A stretch of DNA of 64,000 nt. Source: Colwellia sp. GTDB taxonomy: Bacteria; Pseudomonadota; Gammaproteobacteria; Enterobacterales; Alteromonadaceae. The DNA is taken from contig JABSOX010000019.1 of assembly GCA_013215655.1 (NCBI GenBank), positions 1 through 64,000 of the forward strand, in the 5' to 3' direction. The notes below the pieces were generated by a model. The model was given only the letters and a program-made list of their open reading frames with translations, was not told where the DNA came from and made no database searches. This document shows positions 36,630 to 44,983 of this stretch, piece after piece. The position numbers were made by a program, and so were the translations under genes. The number at the start of each line of letters is the position of its first letter. Position 1 is the first letter of the stretch.

Positions 36630-37664
36630 ATGAACAATCGCTTAGAGCATTTATTAGAGTTTTGGTTTGATAAAAAAGACACCTGCCAATGGTTATTAGC
36701 AACCATTATTGAAACTAAAGGCTCTGCCTATCGTAAATCGGGAGCGCGGATGTTGATTAACAGTTTAGGGCAAAGTTTCGGTCTACTCAGTGGCGGTTGC
36801 CTTGAAGCTGACTTAATACGACAAGCACAAAAGTGTTGGTTATCAGGGACAAGTCTAATCGTTACTTATGACATGCAAGATGAAAGTGATATTAGTTGGC
36901 AGCTAGGAATTGGTTGTGGTGGTCTGGTGAACGTTCTTTTACAACCAATAGATGAAACGAACAACTATCTAGATTTATTGCGATTGAGAGAAAAACTGCT
37001 GAATAGACAGCCTTGTTATTATCGACAGAGTTTAAATGATAATGCCCTGCAAAAAATAAATGTAGAGGGCAACAACTCAATAAATCACGTATTAACTGAG
37101 CAACAGTTAAACGAAGAAAGCTCTGTTACGCCAGTGAACTCTTTTATTAAAAAAATTATGCCAAGACCTGCAATTGCAATTATGGGAGCAGGCAGCGACG
37201 CTTTACCTCTGGTTAATATGGCAAATTCTCTTGGTTGGCATGTCAGCGTATTTGATACTCGCGTAAATTATGGCAGAGCCAGTATTTTTAAAAATGCAGA
37301 TCAGATCATAAAGCAGCCGTACGACACACTGTCGTCTTGTCCACACTTACAACAAGCCAATGTGATTATCGTTATGAATCATAACGTAAACTTAGATGCA
37401 ATGGCTTTATCAGCAAGTAAAGATTCAAATGCTTTGTACGTTGGTCTGTTAGGACCAGAGCATAGAACACAAAAAGTATTTAAAGAACTAGGTATTCAGC
37501 AACAACAGTTTGCTAAACCTCTGTTTAATCCTGTAGGGTTAGATCTTGGTGGTGAACTTCCTGAGTCTATTGCTTTATCAATTCTTGCGCAAGCACATGC
37601 CTGTATCGAACAGGCTACAGCGGTATCCCTAAGTACTAATGAGAATTTTCGTCTAGCAAGCTAA
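36630..37664 (+). CDS. XdhC/CoxI-family molybdenum-enzyme maturation protein
   Basis: The start at 36630 is set by a strong GGAGGGGGAGGAG site. The 344-residue protein has the XdhC_CoxI N-terminal domain (LLATIIETKGSAYRKSGARML, GLLSGGCLEADL) and a C-terminal Rossmann XdhC_C domain (IMGAGSDALPLVNMANSLGWHVSVFDTR, NPVGLDLGGELPESIALSILAQ). XdhC proteins insert sulfurated molybdenum cofactor into xanthine-dehydrogenase-family enzymes. The next two genes encode such an enzyme. Confidence 0.9.
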   Translation: MNNRLEHLLEFWFDKKDTCQWLLATIIETKGSAYRKSGARMLINSLGQSFGLLSGGCLEADLIRQAQKCWLSGTSLIVTYDMQDESDISWQLGIGCGGLVNVLLQPIDETNNYLDLLRLREKLLNRQPCYYRQSLNDNALQKINVEGNNSINHVLTEQQLNEESSVTPVNSFIKKIMPRPAIAIMGAGSDALPLVNMANSLGWHVSVFDTRVNYGRASIFKNADQIIKQPYDTLSSCPHLQQANVIIVMNHNVNLDAMALSASKDSNALYVGLLGPEHRTQKVFKELGIQQQQFAKPLFNPVGLDLGGELPESIALSILAQAHACIEQATAVSLSTNENFRLAS

Positions 37665-37703
37665 AAACAAAACTAAGAGCCTACCAAAAAGGGAAATGAT
37701 TAA

Positions 37704-38168
37704 ATGATCCAACTTAATGTGAATAAAAAAAATGTGACCATAGATGCAGAGCCAGAAATGCCATTATTGTACGCTTTAAGAGATTTCTTAAACTTAACGG
37801 GAACTAAGTTTGGCTGTGGTGCAGGTCTTTGTGGCGCATGTACGGTACACATGGATGGAGAAGCTGTGCGTTCATGTTTAATGCCACTATCTGCAGCCGT
37901 TGGTAAAAATATCACAACAATTGAAGGGTTAAGTGAAAAAAGCGACCACCCTGTACAAGAGGCTTGGTTGGCTCATAAAGTTCCACAATGTGGTTATTGT
38001 CAAAGTGGACAGATGATGAGTGCGGCAGCGCTACTGGCAACGAATGCAGCCCCGTCTGATGATGAAATTGATATCCATATGCAAGGGAATATTTGTCGGT
38101 GTGGTACCTACAAAAGAATAAAATTAGCGATCAAAGAAGCCGGTAAAAATATCGTGAGGGAAGCGTAA
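37704..38168 (+). CDS. iorA: [2Fe-2S] subunit of an isoquinoline 1-oxidoreductase/aldehyde oxidase-type enzyme
   Basis: A 154-residue ferredoxin-type subunit with two [2Fe-2S] clusters: plant-type C38, C43, C46 and C58 ([17 protein letters not shown] ... SC) and C-terminal C96, C99, C131 and C133 ([17 protein letters not shown]). It passes electrons from the molybdenum site of the partner subunit. The stop overlaps the next start by one base (TAATG). The gene name is by family resemblance; the true substrate is unknown. Confidence 0.85.
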   Translation: MIQLNVNKKNVTIDAEPEMPLLYALRDFLNLTGTKFGCGAGLCGACTVHMDGEAVRSCLMPLSAAVGKNITTIEGLSEKSDHPVQEAWLAHKVPQCGYCQSGQMMSAAALLATNAAPSDDEIDIHMQGNICRCGTYKRIKLAIKEAGKNIVREA

Positions 38169-40426
38169 TGTCACATATTGAAAACTTAAGTCGTCGAGGT
38201 TTTTTAAAATCTGTTGGCGTTAGTGGTGGAGTACTTGTTGTTGGTACGGCTATTCCCAGTATGTCTTTTGCTTATTCAGAAAGTGGTACTGCGGGAAATG
38301 TTGAACATCAGCTCAGTGTTTTTGTCAGTATTGCAGAGGATGGTATTGTAACGTTAGTGAATCATCGTAGTGAAATGGGCCAAGGTATTCGTACCAGTAT
38401 TCCCCAAATTATTGCAGAAGAACTTAATGCAAATTGGGATTATATTAACGTAGTTCAAGCCAAAGCCGACAGAAAGTACGGTTCACAGGGTACAGCTGGT
38501 TCAGGGTCTATACGTCGATTTTTTATCCATGTAAGACAATTAGGTGCTGTTGTCCGTGATATGTTGGAACAAGCAGCTGCAAACATATGGCAAGTGAATA
38601 AATCTGAAGTCAGTGCAATTAATCACTTTGTAGTACATAACAAAACAGGACAAAAAATAGCTTTTGGCGAATTAGCCAAACATGCCGCCAAGCTTGAAAT
38701 CCCTGCGCCAGAAAATGTAAAACTTAAATCAATTAATGATTTTTCATTAATAGGTACCGATGTTAAACAAGTTGATTTACCGACGATTATTGCGGGAAAG
38801 ATGATTTATTCACATGATGTGCAATTGCCTGACATGTTAATTGCAAGCATCGAGCGACCCCCTGTTGTTGGTGGTAAAGTTAAGTCGTTTGACGCCACCG
38901 CGGCTAAAAAAGTGAAGGGTGTTGTCGATGTTATTCAATTAAAAGAACGAAGCCTCCCTGCTGGTGTTTTTCCAAAATCAGGTATTGCCGTTGTTGCAAC
39001 AAATACTTGGGCAGCAATCGAGGGTAGAAAAAAACTAAAGGTCGTTTGGGTAAATGGTGAAAACCAAGTACATAACTCTGAAAGCTATCGAGATAATCTT
39101 AAGAAATTAGTGAATAAAAAAGGAATTAATGTAAACAATCTTGGCGATGTTTATCAACATGACTATGACCAAAGTCGCACGGTAGAAGCAACTTATAGTG
39201 TGCCATATTTACATCATGCGCCAATGGAAACGCCTGCTGCAACTGCAGTCATTAAAGATGGCGGTTGTATTATTTGGGCAGGGTCACAAAATCCTCAATG
39301 GGGTAAAGGATTGGTGCTCGAAGAGCTTGGTTTATCGAGAGAGCAAGCCGATAAAGTTGAATTTAATGTTGTCACTATGGGCGGGGCGTTTGGCCGTAAG
39401 TCAAAAGGTGACTACATTCTTGAAGCGGTTGAGCTTGCCAAAGTAACATCGAAGCCTGTGAAAGTTATCTGGAGTAGAGAAGATGATATTCAACACGGCT
39501 TTTATCACTCTGTTTCTGCTAATTATTGCAAGGCAGAATTAACCAATGACAATAGTGCCGATAACTGGATACAGCGTGTTGCTCTTCCGCCAATAGGTTG
39601 GTTATTTAATACGGATTCAAAGTCACCAAGTGACGATGATTTATCGGTTGGCTTTGCCGATACGCCTTTTAAGTTCAATCAAATGAGCATGGAAAAACAT
39701 GAAGTTAGCTCTCATATTCGTCCCGGTTGGATGCGATCAGTTTCCTGTATTAATAACAGCTTTGCATTAGGCAGTTTTGTTGATGAGTTGGCAAATAAAG
39801 CAAAAATAACTACCCAGCAAATGTGGTTAAATTTATTGGCTGAAGATCGATTGGTAGATCCTAATAGCGATACGTTTAAATACACTAACTATGGGGTGAG
39901 TTTAACTGAGCATCCCTTAGATACTGCGCGCATGAAAAATGTGATCAATTTATTGGCTGACAAAGCAAACATCGACGAAAAAGTGTCAGCGAATGAAGGT
40001 TGGGGGATTAGCTTTTTCCGAAGCTTTAATTCTTACATGGCGGCGGCTACCAAAGTTAGCGTTAAAAATAAAAAAGTGACTATTCTTGAAATGCATACGG
40101 CGGTTGACTGCGGCATTGTGATCACACCAGACAGAGTGAAATCTCAGATGGAAGGGGCAATGACCTTTGGCTTGGCAATTGCTTTAATGGGGGAAATAAC
40201 CGTTAAAGATGGCAAGATTGAACAAGGCAATTTTCACAACTATTTAATACCTAGGATTAATCAAGTACCCAACATGTTTGTGCATATTGTTAAGTCTAAC
40301 CATGCACCCGGTGGGATTGGTGAACCAGGTGTTCCTGCAATAGCACCAAGTATTGTTAATGCTATTTTTCATGCTTGCGGCACTAGGATACGAGACTTGC
40401 CAGTGAGCAAAGTATTATCTATTTAG
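38168..40426 (+). CDS. iorB: Molybdopterin-binding subunit (IorB-like), Tat-exported
   Basis: A 752-residue subunit of the xanthine-dehydrogenase superfamily with a twin-arginine signal (SRRGFLKSVGVSGG, about 8-21). Motifs of the molybdenum site include EMGQGIRTSIPQIIAEEL, GTAGSGSIR, MGGAFGRKSKGDY and, at the C-terminus, GGIGEPGVPAIAPSIVNAIF, where the glutamate of GEPG is the catalytic base. With IorA it forms a periplasmic or membrane-associated hydroxylase or aldehyde oxidase. It is followed by a strong terminator. Confidence 0.9.
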   Translation: MSHIENLSRRGFLKSVGVSGGVLVVGTAIPSMSFAYSESGTAGNVEHQLSVFVSIAEDGIVTLVNHRSEMGQGIRTSIPQIIAEELNANWDYINVVQAKADRKYGSQGTAGSGSIRRFFIHVRQLGAVVRDMLEQAAANIWQVNKSEVSAINHFVVHNKTGQKIAFGELAKHAAKLEIPAPENVKLKSINDFSLIGTDVKQVDLPTIIAGKMIYSHDVQLPDMLIASIERPPVVGGKVKSFDATAAKKVKGVVDVIQLKERSLPAGVFPKSGIAVVATNTWAAIEGRKKLKVVWVNGENQVHNSESYRDNLKKLVNKKGINVNNLGDVYQHDYDQSRTVEATYSVPYLHHAPMETPAATAVIKDGGCIIWAGSQNPQWGKGLVLEELGLSREQADKVEFNVVTMGGAFGRKSKGDYILEAVELAKVTSKPVKVIWSREDDIQHGFYHSVSANYCKAELTNDNSADNWIQRVALPPIGWLFNTDSKSPSDDDLSVGFADTPFKFNQMSMEKHEVSSHIRPGWMRSVSCINNSFALGSFVDELANKAKITTQQMWLNLLAEDRLVDPNSDTFKYTNYGVSLTEHPLDTARMKNVINLLADKANIDEKVSANEGWGISFFRSFNSYMAAATKVSVKNKKVTILEMHTAVDCGIVITPDRVKSQMEGAMTFGLAIALMGEITVKDGKIEQGNFHNYLIPRINQVPNMFVHIVKSNHAPGGIGEPGVPAIAPSIVNAIFHACGTRIRDLPVSKVLSI

Positions 40427-40472
40427 GTTGAATGTAATACGCTGATTTTAGATGGGCTATTAAGTCAAATTG

Positions 40473-40503
40473 TGGCTGTTCATGTTGATGAACAGCCATT
40501 TTT
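40473..40503 (+). terminator. Intrinsic terminator after ior operon
   Basis: TGGCTGTTCAT-GTTG-ATGAACAGCCA followed by TTTTTCATTT is a perfect 11-bp stem with a U-run, 46 bases past the iorB stop. Confidence 0.85.
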
Positions 40504-40731
40504 CATTTCCATTTATTGATATGGAGGTCTACAGCCTATCGTAAATACAATTAAGCGTTCGGGGCGTATATATAAAACAACACCTTAACTTAGTTTTTAC
40601 TATTTTTAGGATAAGATCATTGTGGCAAGCTGGTTATTCAGCGACAAGGTTTTTATTTCAGTTTTACCCCTAAGCGGAAGTTAGCATGAGAAGGATAAAA
40701 ACTGATTTGGATTAGTTTTTATATTGATATC
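40504..40731. other. Non-coding region between ior operon and cassette array
   Basis: No ORF was accepted. AAAAACT / AGTTTTT (40697-40720) could form a weak hairpin, and TAAGCGGAAGTTAGCATG near 40671-40688 recalls an attC end without a matching partner. This is probably decayed cassette-array sequence. Confidence 0.4.
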
Positions 40732-40755
40732 GCACATTTAATGGGCTTGTTATGC
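40732..40755 (-). repeat. Decayed attC (5' half)
   Basis: On the minus strand GCATAACAAGCCCATTAAATGT corresponds to the 5' end of intact sites such as 44984-45076 (ATAACAAGCCATTTAAAAGG). The 3' half is not recognisable. It would be the site of the VOC cassette, displaced from it by the element at 40772-41003. Confidence 0.35.
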
Positions 40756-40771
40756 ATACCTTTATTTTAAC

Positions 40772-41003
40772 TAACCTGAACTCTGGATAATGAGTGATTG
40801 ATATTTATTAAAATCAAAAGCTTAGATTGAATGACATGCATAATAGCCTCTTATAAAGCATTATATTTTCAATCAATGTTTCAATTTATTCGATTATCAA
40901 GGCAAAACGTTTATGAATAGCTGGCTATTTATCGACGTTTTAACGTAGAAAATCGGATAAAGGGGAATGTTGAGCAAACGCTGCTTATCCAGAATTCAGG
41001 TTA
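40772..41003. mobile_element. MITE-like element (TIR TAACCTGAACTCTGGATAA)
   Basis: TAACCTGAACTCTGGATAA (40772-40790) and the complement of TTATCCAGAATTCAGGTTA (40985-41003) are 19-bp terminal inverted repeats with a single mismatch, 232 bp apart, with no ORF between. It lies between the stop of the VOC cassette gene and the remains of that cassette's attC, so it is a later insertion. Confidence 0.65.
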
Positions 41004-41004
41004 A

Positions 41005-41361
41005 CTAGGTAAGTTCAAACCTATTTCCTTCTGGGTCAACGAAATGAACCCATTCAACTGAGTTTAAGTCTTCTATTTGTCCATCAGGAAGAAGGCCTTT
41101 ACCCATAATTTCCTCTACAGCTTCTTGTAAGTTTTCTACTTTAAATCCAATCATCATTGATTGCTCTGAAGCCGATTTACGGGTATCAACCGCTGTTCCT
41201 TGGTCCCATATCTCAAAGCAGTCTGATTCACCAACCCTAAAAATTGCACAGTCGTCTCTATAAGACTCCAGCTTTAAGCCAACAATCTCTGAGTAAAATG
41301 AAGTAAGTTTTTCTAGATCTTTGGCAAAGACCCCAACCCATGATATTCCTTGTAATTTCAC
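41005..41361 (-). CDS. VOC-family (glyoxalase-like) cassette protein
   Basis: A 118-residue single VOC domain: GISWVGVFAKDLEKLTSFYSEIVGL at the start, FRVGESDCFEIW in the middle and VHFVDPEGNRFEL at the end, the usual beta-alpha-beta-beta-beta module pairs. VOC proteins include dioxygenases, glyoxalases and drug-binding resistance proteins. The metal ligands cannot be assigned surely (a single E in NRFEL is present). Last gene of the array; a start 13 bases after the attC crossover is typical. Confidence 0.8.
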   Translation of the reverse strand: MKLQGISWVGVFAKDLEKLTSFYSEIVGLKLESYRDDCAIFRVGESDCFEIWDQGTAVDTRKSASEQSMMIGFKVENLQEAVEEIMGKGLLPDGQIEDLNSVEWVHFVDPEGNRFELT

Positions 41362-41376
41362 TGACTATCCCTATGT

Positions 41377-41474
41377 GCATAACGCCTACTTAAGCGGAAA
41401 AATTTTGTTGGCTAAAATATTGAACAGAGTGAAAATAGCCAACTGTATTTTGTGATCTTCCCCCGATGTTATGG
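41377..41474 (-). repeat. attC site A
   Basis: Ends: crossover complement GCATAAC (41377-41383) and GTTATGG region (41468-41474), which includes the stop of the TonB-like gene. Class-IV loop (TTGAACAGAGTGAAAA) between GTTGGCTAAAAT and AGCCAAC arms. Confidence 0.85.
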
Positions 41475-41834
41475 AGCAAAATCGAATTTTGTTTTAACAT
41501 TTTGAATTGGTTTTGCAACAGTCGCATATTTCCACTGACTAAGTGCTGTTATAGAGGCCTTTTCAAATACACCTTTGGGCATTGATTCTAAAACGACTAT
41601 ATCACCAATAGAGCCATCTAAATTTACGGTAAAAGACATTGTAACGCTACCAATTAGTTTATTAGAAAATGCTTCTTTTGGATAAATAGGTTCGACATGA
41701 GTAACTAGTGTTCTAGCTCGTGTCTGTATCTTTGCTTTTAGTGCTTCAACCTGTGCTTCATCTGCAAAAACGACTGAAGAAACGGAGGAGCTTACAAATA
41801 AACTGATGAAAATCAAAGATTGATATTTGCGCAT
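41469..41834 (-). CDS. TonB C-terminal-domain protein (cassette)
   Basis: A 121-residue secreted protein: signal peptide 1-24 (ending VFA), a short helical spacer, then a TonB C-terminal fold from about 45 (VEPIYPKEAFSNKLIGSVTMSFTVNLDGSIGDIVVLES, closing ASITALSQWKYA). It has no N-terminal membrane anchor of an energy-transducing TonB, so it is a soluble periplasmic TonB-like domain. Its stop TAA is part of attC A. Confidence 0.8.
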   Translation of the reverse strand: MRKYQSLIFISLFVSSSVSSVVFADEAQVEALKAKIQTRARTLVTHVEPIYPKEAFSNKLIGSVTMSFTVNLDGSIGDIVVLESMPKGVFEKASITALSQWKYATVAKPIQNVKTKFDFAP

Positions 41835-41856
41835 AATGATTAGATTCCTTTAGGGC

Positions 41857-41958
41857 ATATAACGCCGTTTTAAGCGGCAAATTATAGTTGGCTAAAATGA
41901 GTGAGGCACGAACAAAAAAACAACTGTAATTTGGCCGACTTGAAAACCCTTGTTATCG
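41857..41958 (-). repeat. attC site B
   Basis: Crossover ATATAAC (41857-41863); far end GTTATCG (41952-41958). Class-II loop (GTGAGGCACGAACAAAA), inner arms GTTGGCTAAAAT, outer GCCGTTTTAAGCGGC. Confidence 0.85.
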
Positions 41959-41962
41959 GCGA

Positions 41963-42523
41963 TTATGACCATTTTTTTAGTGGTGGCTGGTATTTTTCAA
42001 TACAACGTATTAATAATTCTGGGTTATCAGCTAAAATAAGCATTTCAGAATATTCAGCATTTAAAAATCCGGAATCTACCATATTGTTAATCATAGACAG
42101 TAAATGTTTATAGAATCCATTAGTATTATAAAAAGCACACGGTTTTAAATGATGACCTAGTTGTGCCCATGTCCATGCTTCAAAGATCTCTTCTAATGTT
42201 CCCGCTCCACCGGGTAATGCTACGAATGCGTCAGCCATTGAAGCCATGCGAGCTTTTCTTTCATGCATATCTTTTACAACAATTAATTCGGTTAAACCTT
42301 CATGTGCAATTTCTTTTTCTTTTAGATATTCAGGGATGACACCTATTACTTTTCCTCCACTTTCTAAAACTGCATCTGCTATAGCCCCCATCAAGCCGAC
42401 CTTTCCACCTCCATAAACTAGATCAATCCCATTATTACCAAAGAACACGCCTAATTTTTTTGCTTCACTGGCGTACGATGGTTGACTTCCTGTACTGGAG
42501 CCACAAAATACTGCTATTTTCAT
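41963..42523 (-). CDS. LOG-family protein (TIGR00730-type phosphoribohydrolase), cassette
   Basis: A 186-residue LOG (lysine-decarboxylase-like) protein: AVFCGSSTGSQPSYASEAKKLG opens it, GGGKVGLMGAIADAVLESGG binds nucleotide, RKARM-type helix (MHERKARMASMADAFVAL) and the PGGAGTLEEIFEAWTWAQLG signature are complete. LOG enzymes cleave cytokinin nucleotides or AMP-like nucleotides to base plus ribose phosphate. Full length for the family, so probably active. Flanked by attC B and C. Confidence 0.88.
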   Translation of the reverse strand: MKIAVFCGSSTGSQPSYASEAKKLGVFFGNNGIDLVYGGGKVGLMGAIADAVLESGGKVIGVIPEYLKEKEIAHEGLTELIVVKDMHERKARMASMADAFVALPGGAGTLEEIFEAWTWAQLGHHLKPCAFYNTNGFYKHLLSMINNMVDSGFLNAEYSEMLILADNPELLIRCIEKYQPPLKKWS

Positions 42524-42552
42524 TTTGCTTACACCTCAAAAGTATGACGAGC

Positions 42553-42654
42553 ATATAACGCCCCATTAAGAGGCTTTTAATTGTTGGCTAAATGTGGTGC
42601 AAGTTCACAGTGAAAACAGCCAACTGTAAATTTTCCTGCTTTAATGACTTATAT
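42553..42654 (-). repeat. attC site C
   Basis: Crossover ATATAAC (42553-42559), far end CTTATAT (42648-42654). Class-IV-like loop with an extended GGTGCAAGTTCACAGTGAAAA. Confidence 0.8.
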
Positions 42655-42665
42655 GTACCTTACAC

Positions 42666-43004
42666 TCAGTTTAAGAAAGTAAGGCAACATATTGTAATTA
42701 TTGAAATTATAGTTCCTACTTTTATATACCAAAGAGTTGAAGTAGCGGTAATTAGTAGAGCAACATAGCCCCATTGAAATTCAAGAACCAAACCTACAGC
42801 TGAAATTAACCACATTACACCTAAGAAAATAAAAAGAGGTCCGATAGAAAATGGATCCAAACCACATTTAGATATAATTTTACTCCACGCCCCTGGCTCA
42901 GGTGGACCAAAATATTTTCCGTTTTTTATTACGTGGATACCGTCAAATATCATCCATCCACCATTTAGAGCGGCAAGTAATAATATTGTAATTTGTAACA
43001 CCAT
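42666..43004 (-). CDS. Small membrane protein (cassette)
   Basis: About 112 residues with three to four hydrophobic segments (ILLLAALNGGWMIFDGIHVI, IGPLFIFLGVMWLISAVGLV, WGYVALLITATSTLWYI and IISIITICCLTFLN). The loop KNGKYFGPPEPGAWSKI is conserved-looking and polar. ATG at 43004 is preferred over the TTG two codons upstream because AAGGAAA is then well spaced. No family recognised; an integral inner-membrane protein. Confidence 0.65.
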   Translation of the reverse strand: MVLQITILLLAALNGGWMIFDGIHVIKNGKYFGPPEPGAWSKIISKCGLDPFSIGPLFIFLGVMWLISAVGLVLEFQWGYVALLITATSTLWYIKVGTIISIITICCLTFLN

Positions 43005-43024
43005 CGGCAAACTTTCCTTAGTAC

Positions 43025-43118
43025 ATATAACGCCTCATTAAGAGGCTAAAAATAGTTGGTTAAAATAAGCGATGAAGGAGCAAAAACCAACTGTTTTTTC
43101 CGTTTAAAGCGCTTATTA
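43025..43118 (-). repeat. attC site D
   Basis: Crossover ATATAAC (43025-43031), far end CTTATTA (43112-43118) overlapping the stop of the next gene. Class-I loop (GCGATGAAGGAGCAAAA). Confidence 0.85.
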
Positions 43119-43502
43119 GGTAACACTCCTCTCTTTAATTAAATAGAAAGCGAAAAGTGTAATTAGAATTGAATCTAATATAAATGTTACTGCTGACTGT
43201 TCAATGTACTGAGCGCCAAAAACAAGAATAATTGAAATAAACGCAATTTTGCTGAGGCTTACGATAACTAAGCATAAATTCCGATAAACAGGTTTATATG
43301 CACCATAAATTAATAACACACCCATTAAGAAAATTAAAAAACCCCAACTTCGAACAACAACCTGAGACAATGGTTCGGTAAGAGCTTCACCAAACATGCT
43401 TATTAAAGCTGCTTGAGGTGCGAAAACAGCAAAAATCATAGTACAAGTAAGTAAACCTGCAATAACCATGATCCATTTGATATTAGTAATAATGACGTTC
43501 AA
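43116..43502 (-). CDS. Four-helix membrane protein (cassette)
   Basis: A 128-residue protein with about four membrane helices (IKWIMVIAGLLTCTMIFAVFAPQ; WGFLIFLMGVLLIYGAYK; LCLVIVSLSKIAFISIILVFG; FILDSILITLFAFYLIK). The PQAALISMFGEAL helix and the overall pattern recall small DUF4345-like proteins, but this is not certain. TAGGAGTTAATTTG leads to ATG. Its stop is inside attC D. Confidence 0.65.
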   Translation of the reverse strand: MNVIITNIKWIMVIAGLLTCTMIFAVFAPQAALISMFGEALTEPLSQVVVRSWGFLIFLMGVLLIYGAYKPVYRNLCLVIVSLSKIAFISIILVFGAQYIEQSAVTFILDSILITLFAFYLIKERSVT

Positions 43503-43523
43503 ATTAACTCCTAGTTTTCCGTG

Positions 43524-43626
43524 TTACTAATGCCGTTTTAAGCGGCAAATTGTCGTTGGCTTAAATAAGTGAGGTACGAACAAAAAGCCAACTGTAAATT
43601 GTCCGACTTGAAAACCTTTGTTATGT
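43524..43626 (-). repeat. attC site E
   Basis: Left end ACTAATGCC (TAATG instead of TAACG, so a changed crossover), far end GTTATGT (43620-43626) including the next gene's stop. Class-II loop. Confidence 0.8.
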
Positions 43627-44079
43627 GCCTGATTTACCAAGCCTATATTGTTCTATACTACCAGCGACAAAACAAATTCCAACATAAAGCCAAACAATGC
43701 TTGCTACAATTTGCCAAATATCTAAACCTGTAGGAGTCACAAATGTAGGAATAGCAATTAAACCACGTAAAGTACAAAGTACCGCGATGGTAATTAAAGC
43801 TGATTTGAGTAGAGGTACTTTGCGAATTAAACCAACGGCTGAAAATGCAAAAACAGTACATGCAAACATTAAACTAGCAACGATCACAGTACCAATAGGC
43901 GCAAGTAAAGTTCCTTGTTGTGATGAGTCTATAACTTGCTGAGGTGCTCGTGCAAATGCGAACCAACTTGGTCCACCTAAAATACAAAGAAGATGCCAAA
44001 TAGCGGAAGCTGAAGCAATAACTCCTGCACTGATTAATAACTTTGATTTAACACTATAATTCAATACGAATTCCATCAT
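43621..44079 (-). CDS. Four-helix membrane protein (cassette)
   Basis: About 152 residues. The longer frame begins inside attC F, so the first of two adjacent ATG codons (44079) is taken as start. Four hydrophobic helices with GGPSWFAFARAPQQVIDSSQQG between the first two; this W-FARAP loop recalls other small cassette-borne membrane proteins of unknown function. C-terminus is basic (EQYRLGKSG). Function unknown. Confidence 0.65.
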   Translation of the reverse strand: MMEFVLNYSVKSKLLISAGVIASASAIWHLLCILGGPSWFAFARAPQQVIDSSQQGTLLAPIGTVIVASLMFACTVFAFSAVGLIRKVPLLKSALITIAVLCTLRGLIAIPTFVTPTGLDIWQIVASIVWLYVGICFVAGSIEQYRLGKSGT

Positions 44080-44088
44080 TGCGCTGGC

Positions 44089-44187
44089 ACATAACGCCGT
44101 TTTAAGCGGCAAATTGCAGTTGGCTAAAATAAGTGAGGCACGAACAAAAAGCCAACTGTAATTTGTCCGACTTGAAAACCCTTATAT
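44089..44187 (-). repeat. attC site F
   Basis: Crossover ACATAAC (44089-44095), far end CTTATAT (44181-44187). Class-II loop, almost identical to sites B and E. The bases just outside, TATGGATAATACATC, also follow site G. Confidence 0.85.
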
Positions 44188-44214
44188 GGATAATACATCA
44201 AGCCTTTTAAAAGT

Positions 44215-44451
44215 TTAATCTTCTGCCAATGCATCAAACTCTTTTTTCTTAGCTTCGAACCAGTTTTGCATTGCTTGAGGTTGCTTCATAAGCTCACTAA
44301 TCTTGCCCATTGCTACAAGGTGTTCAGCATCTTGTTTTTGAAACATTTCCATCCCATGTGATTTACTCAATTCTGCTATTTCTTCAAATGAATTAGCTTG
44401 GAATTGCTTGTCACATGCACCACCTAATTGCTTGCAAGTCATAGTTTTCAT
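44215..44451 (-). CDS. Small conserved soluble protein (DUF1059-like), cassette
   Basis: A 78-residue protein with the pattern TCKQLGGACDKQF at the N-terminus, then SFEEIAELSKSHGMEMF and a helical PQAMQNWFEAKKKEFDAL end. The CxQLGGxCD motif and SHGxEMF occur in a widespread family of small proteins of unknown role. ATG 44451 has GGAGAATATT upstream. Bounded by attC F and G. Confidence 0.7.
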   Translation of the reverse strand: MKTMTCKQLGGACDKQFQANSFEEIAELSKSHGMEMFQKQDAEHLVAMGKISELMKQPQAMQNWFEAKKKEFDALAED

Positions 44452-44478
44452 AATATTCTCCGTAGCTAAGGTTTAAAT

Positions 44479-44577
44479 ACCTAACGCCGTTTTAAGCGGC
44501 GAGTAATAGCTTGCTAAAATGTGAAACGAAGTGGAACCGAGCAAGCTGTTAATAGTCCGACTTGAAAACCCTTGTAT
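44479..44577 (-). repeat. attC site G
   Basis: Crossover ACCTAAC (44479-44485), far end CTTGTAT (44571-44577). Class-III loop (GTGAAACGAAGTGGAACC) with AGCTTGCT / AGCAAGCT arms instead of the usual GTTGGCT. Confidence 0.85.
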
Positions 44578-44983
44578 GGATAATACATCCATCTTTTTTA
44601 TTCTTTTTAAACCAGCTTAGGTAAAGTGAGGCCCAAGCTTTGGCAGCAACTAAAGCCTTTTTATACGGTAGTTCGATTGATTGCAGGCTCCTCTATTGAG
44701 AGACCGATAACAAGATGGAACGCCGTATAAAACTCCAAGCACTAAACTCGGATAGTCAACTGGGCCTCGAGCCCGAATAGCAAGGCAGAGTCAGCTTATT
44801 ATGAATAGCATAAATAATCAAAACGAAATTAACGTCGGTGTTGATACGGGTAAAACTCAACTCGATATTTACATTCGCCCTTTAGCTATTTATTTCAATG
44901 TGACTAACGATGAAAGTGGTATTAAAGAGGCCATTAAAATAATCAAAATAGACAAGGTTACTGGTGTCATTATTGAAGCCTAA
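44578..44983 (+). mobile_element. IS110-family fragment occupying a cassette position
   Basis: Between attC G and H, in the opposite orientation to all cassette genes, lie about 220 non-coding bases and the start of an IS110/IS1111-type transposase. In IS110-group elements the non-coding end upstream of the transposase encodes the bridge RNA; CCTCTATTGAGAGACCGATA and GGGCCTCGAGCCC here are hairpin-forming. The right side is cut at the attC H boundary. The left end of the element is not precisely definable. Confidence 0.65.
44801..44983 (+). pseudogene. IS110-family transposase, N-terminal fragment
   Basis: Sixty residues starting MNSINNQNEINVGVDTGKTQ, then LDIYIRP: the first aspartate of the DEDD RuvC-like site is in VGVDTGK. 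The frame continues to VTGVIIEA and stops. In full-length relatives this point reads IxEATGxxE, so the last natural codon is about A60, and the stop TAA is supplied by the attC (GCCTAAGGCC). About 80% of the transposase is missing, so it is inactive. Confidence 0.75.

Noticed and set aside
40660-40690. Plus-oriented attC-like end (TAAGCGGAAGTTAGC)
   Set aside because: The crossover lacks the GCGTTA form and no pairing half was found; kept only as probable decayed array sequence.
41901-42113. Plus-strand ORF of 70 codons over attC B and the LOG gene
   Set aside because: It reads through an attC and the antisense of a well-supported gene; no ribosome site or family.
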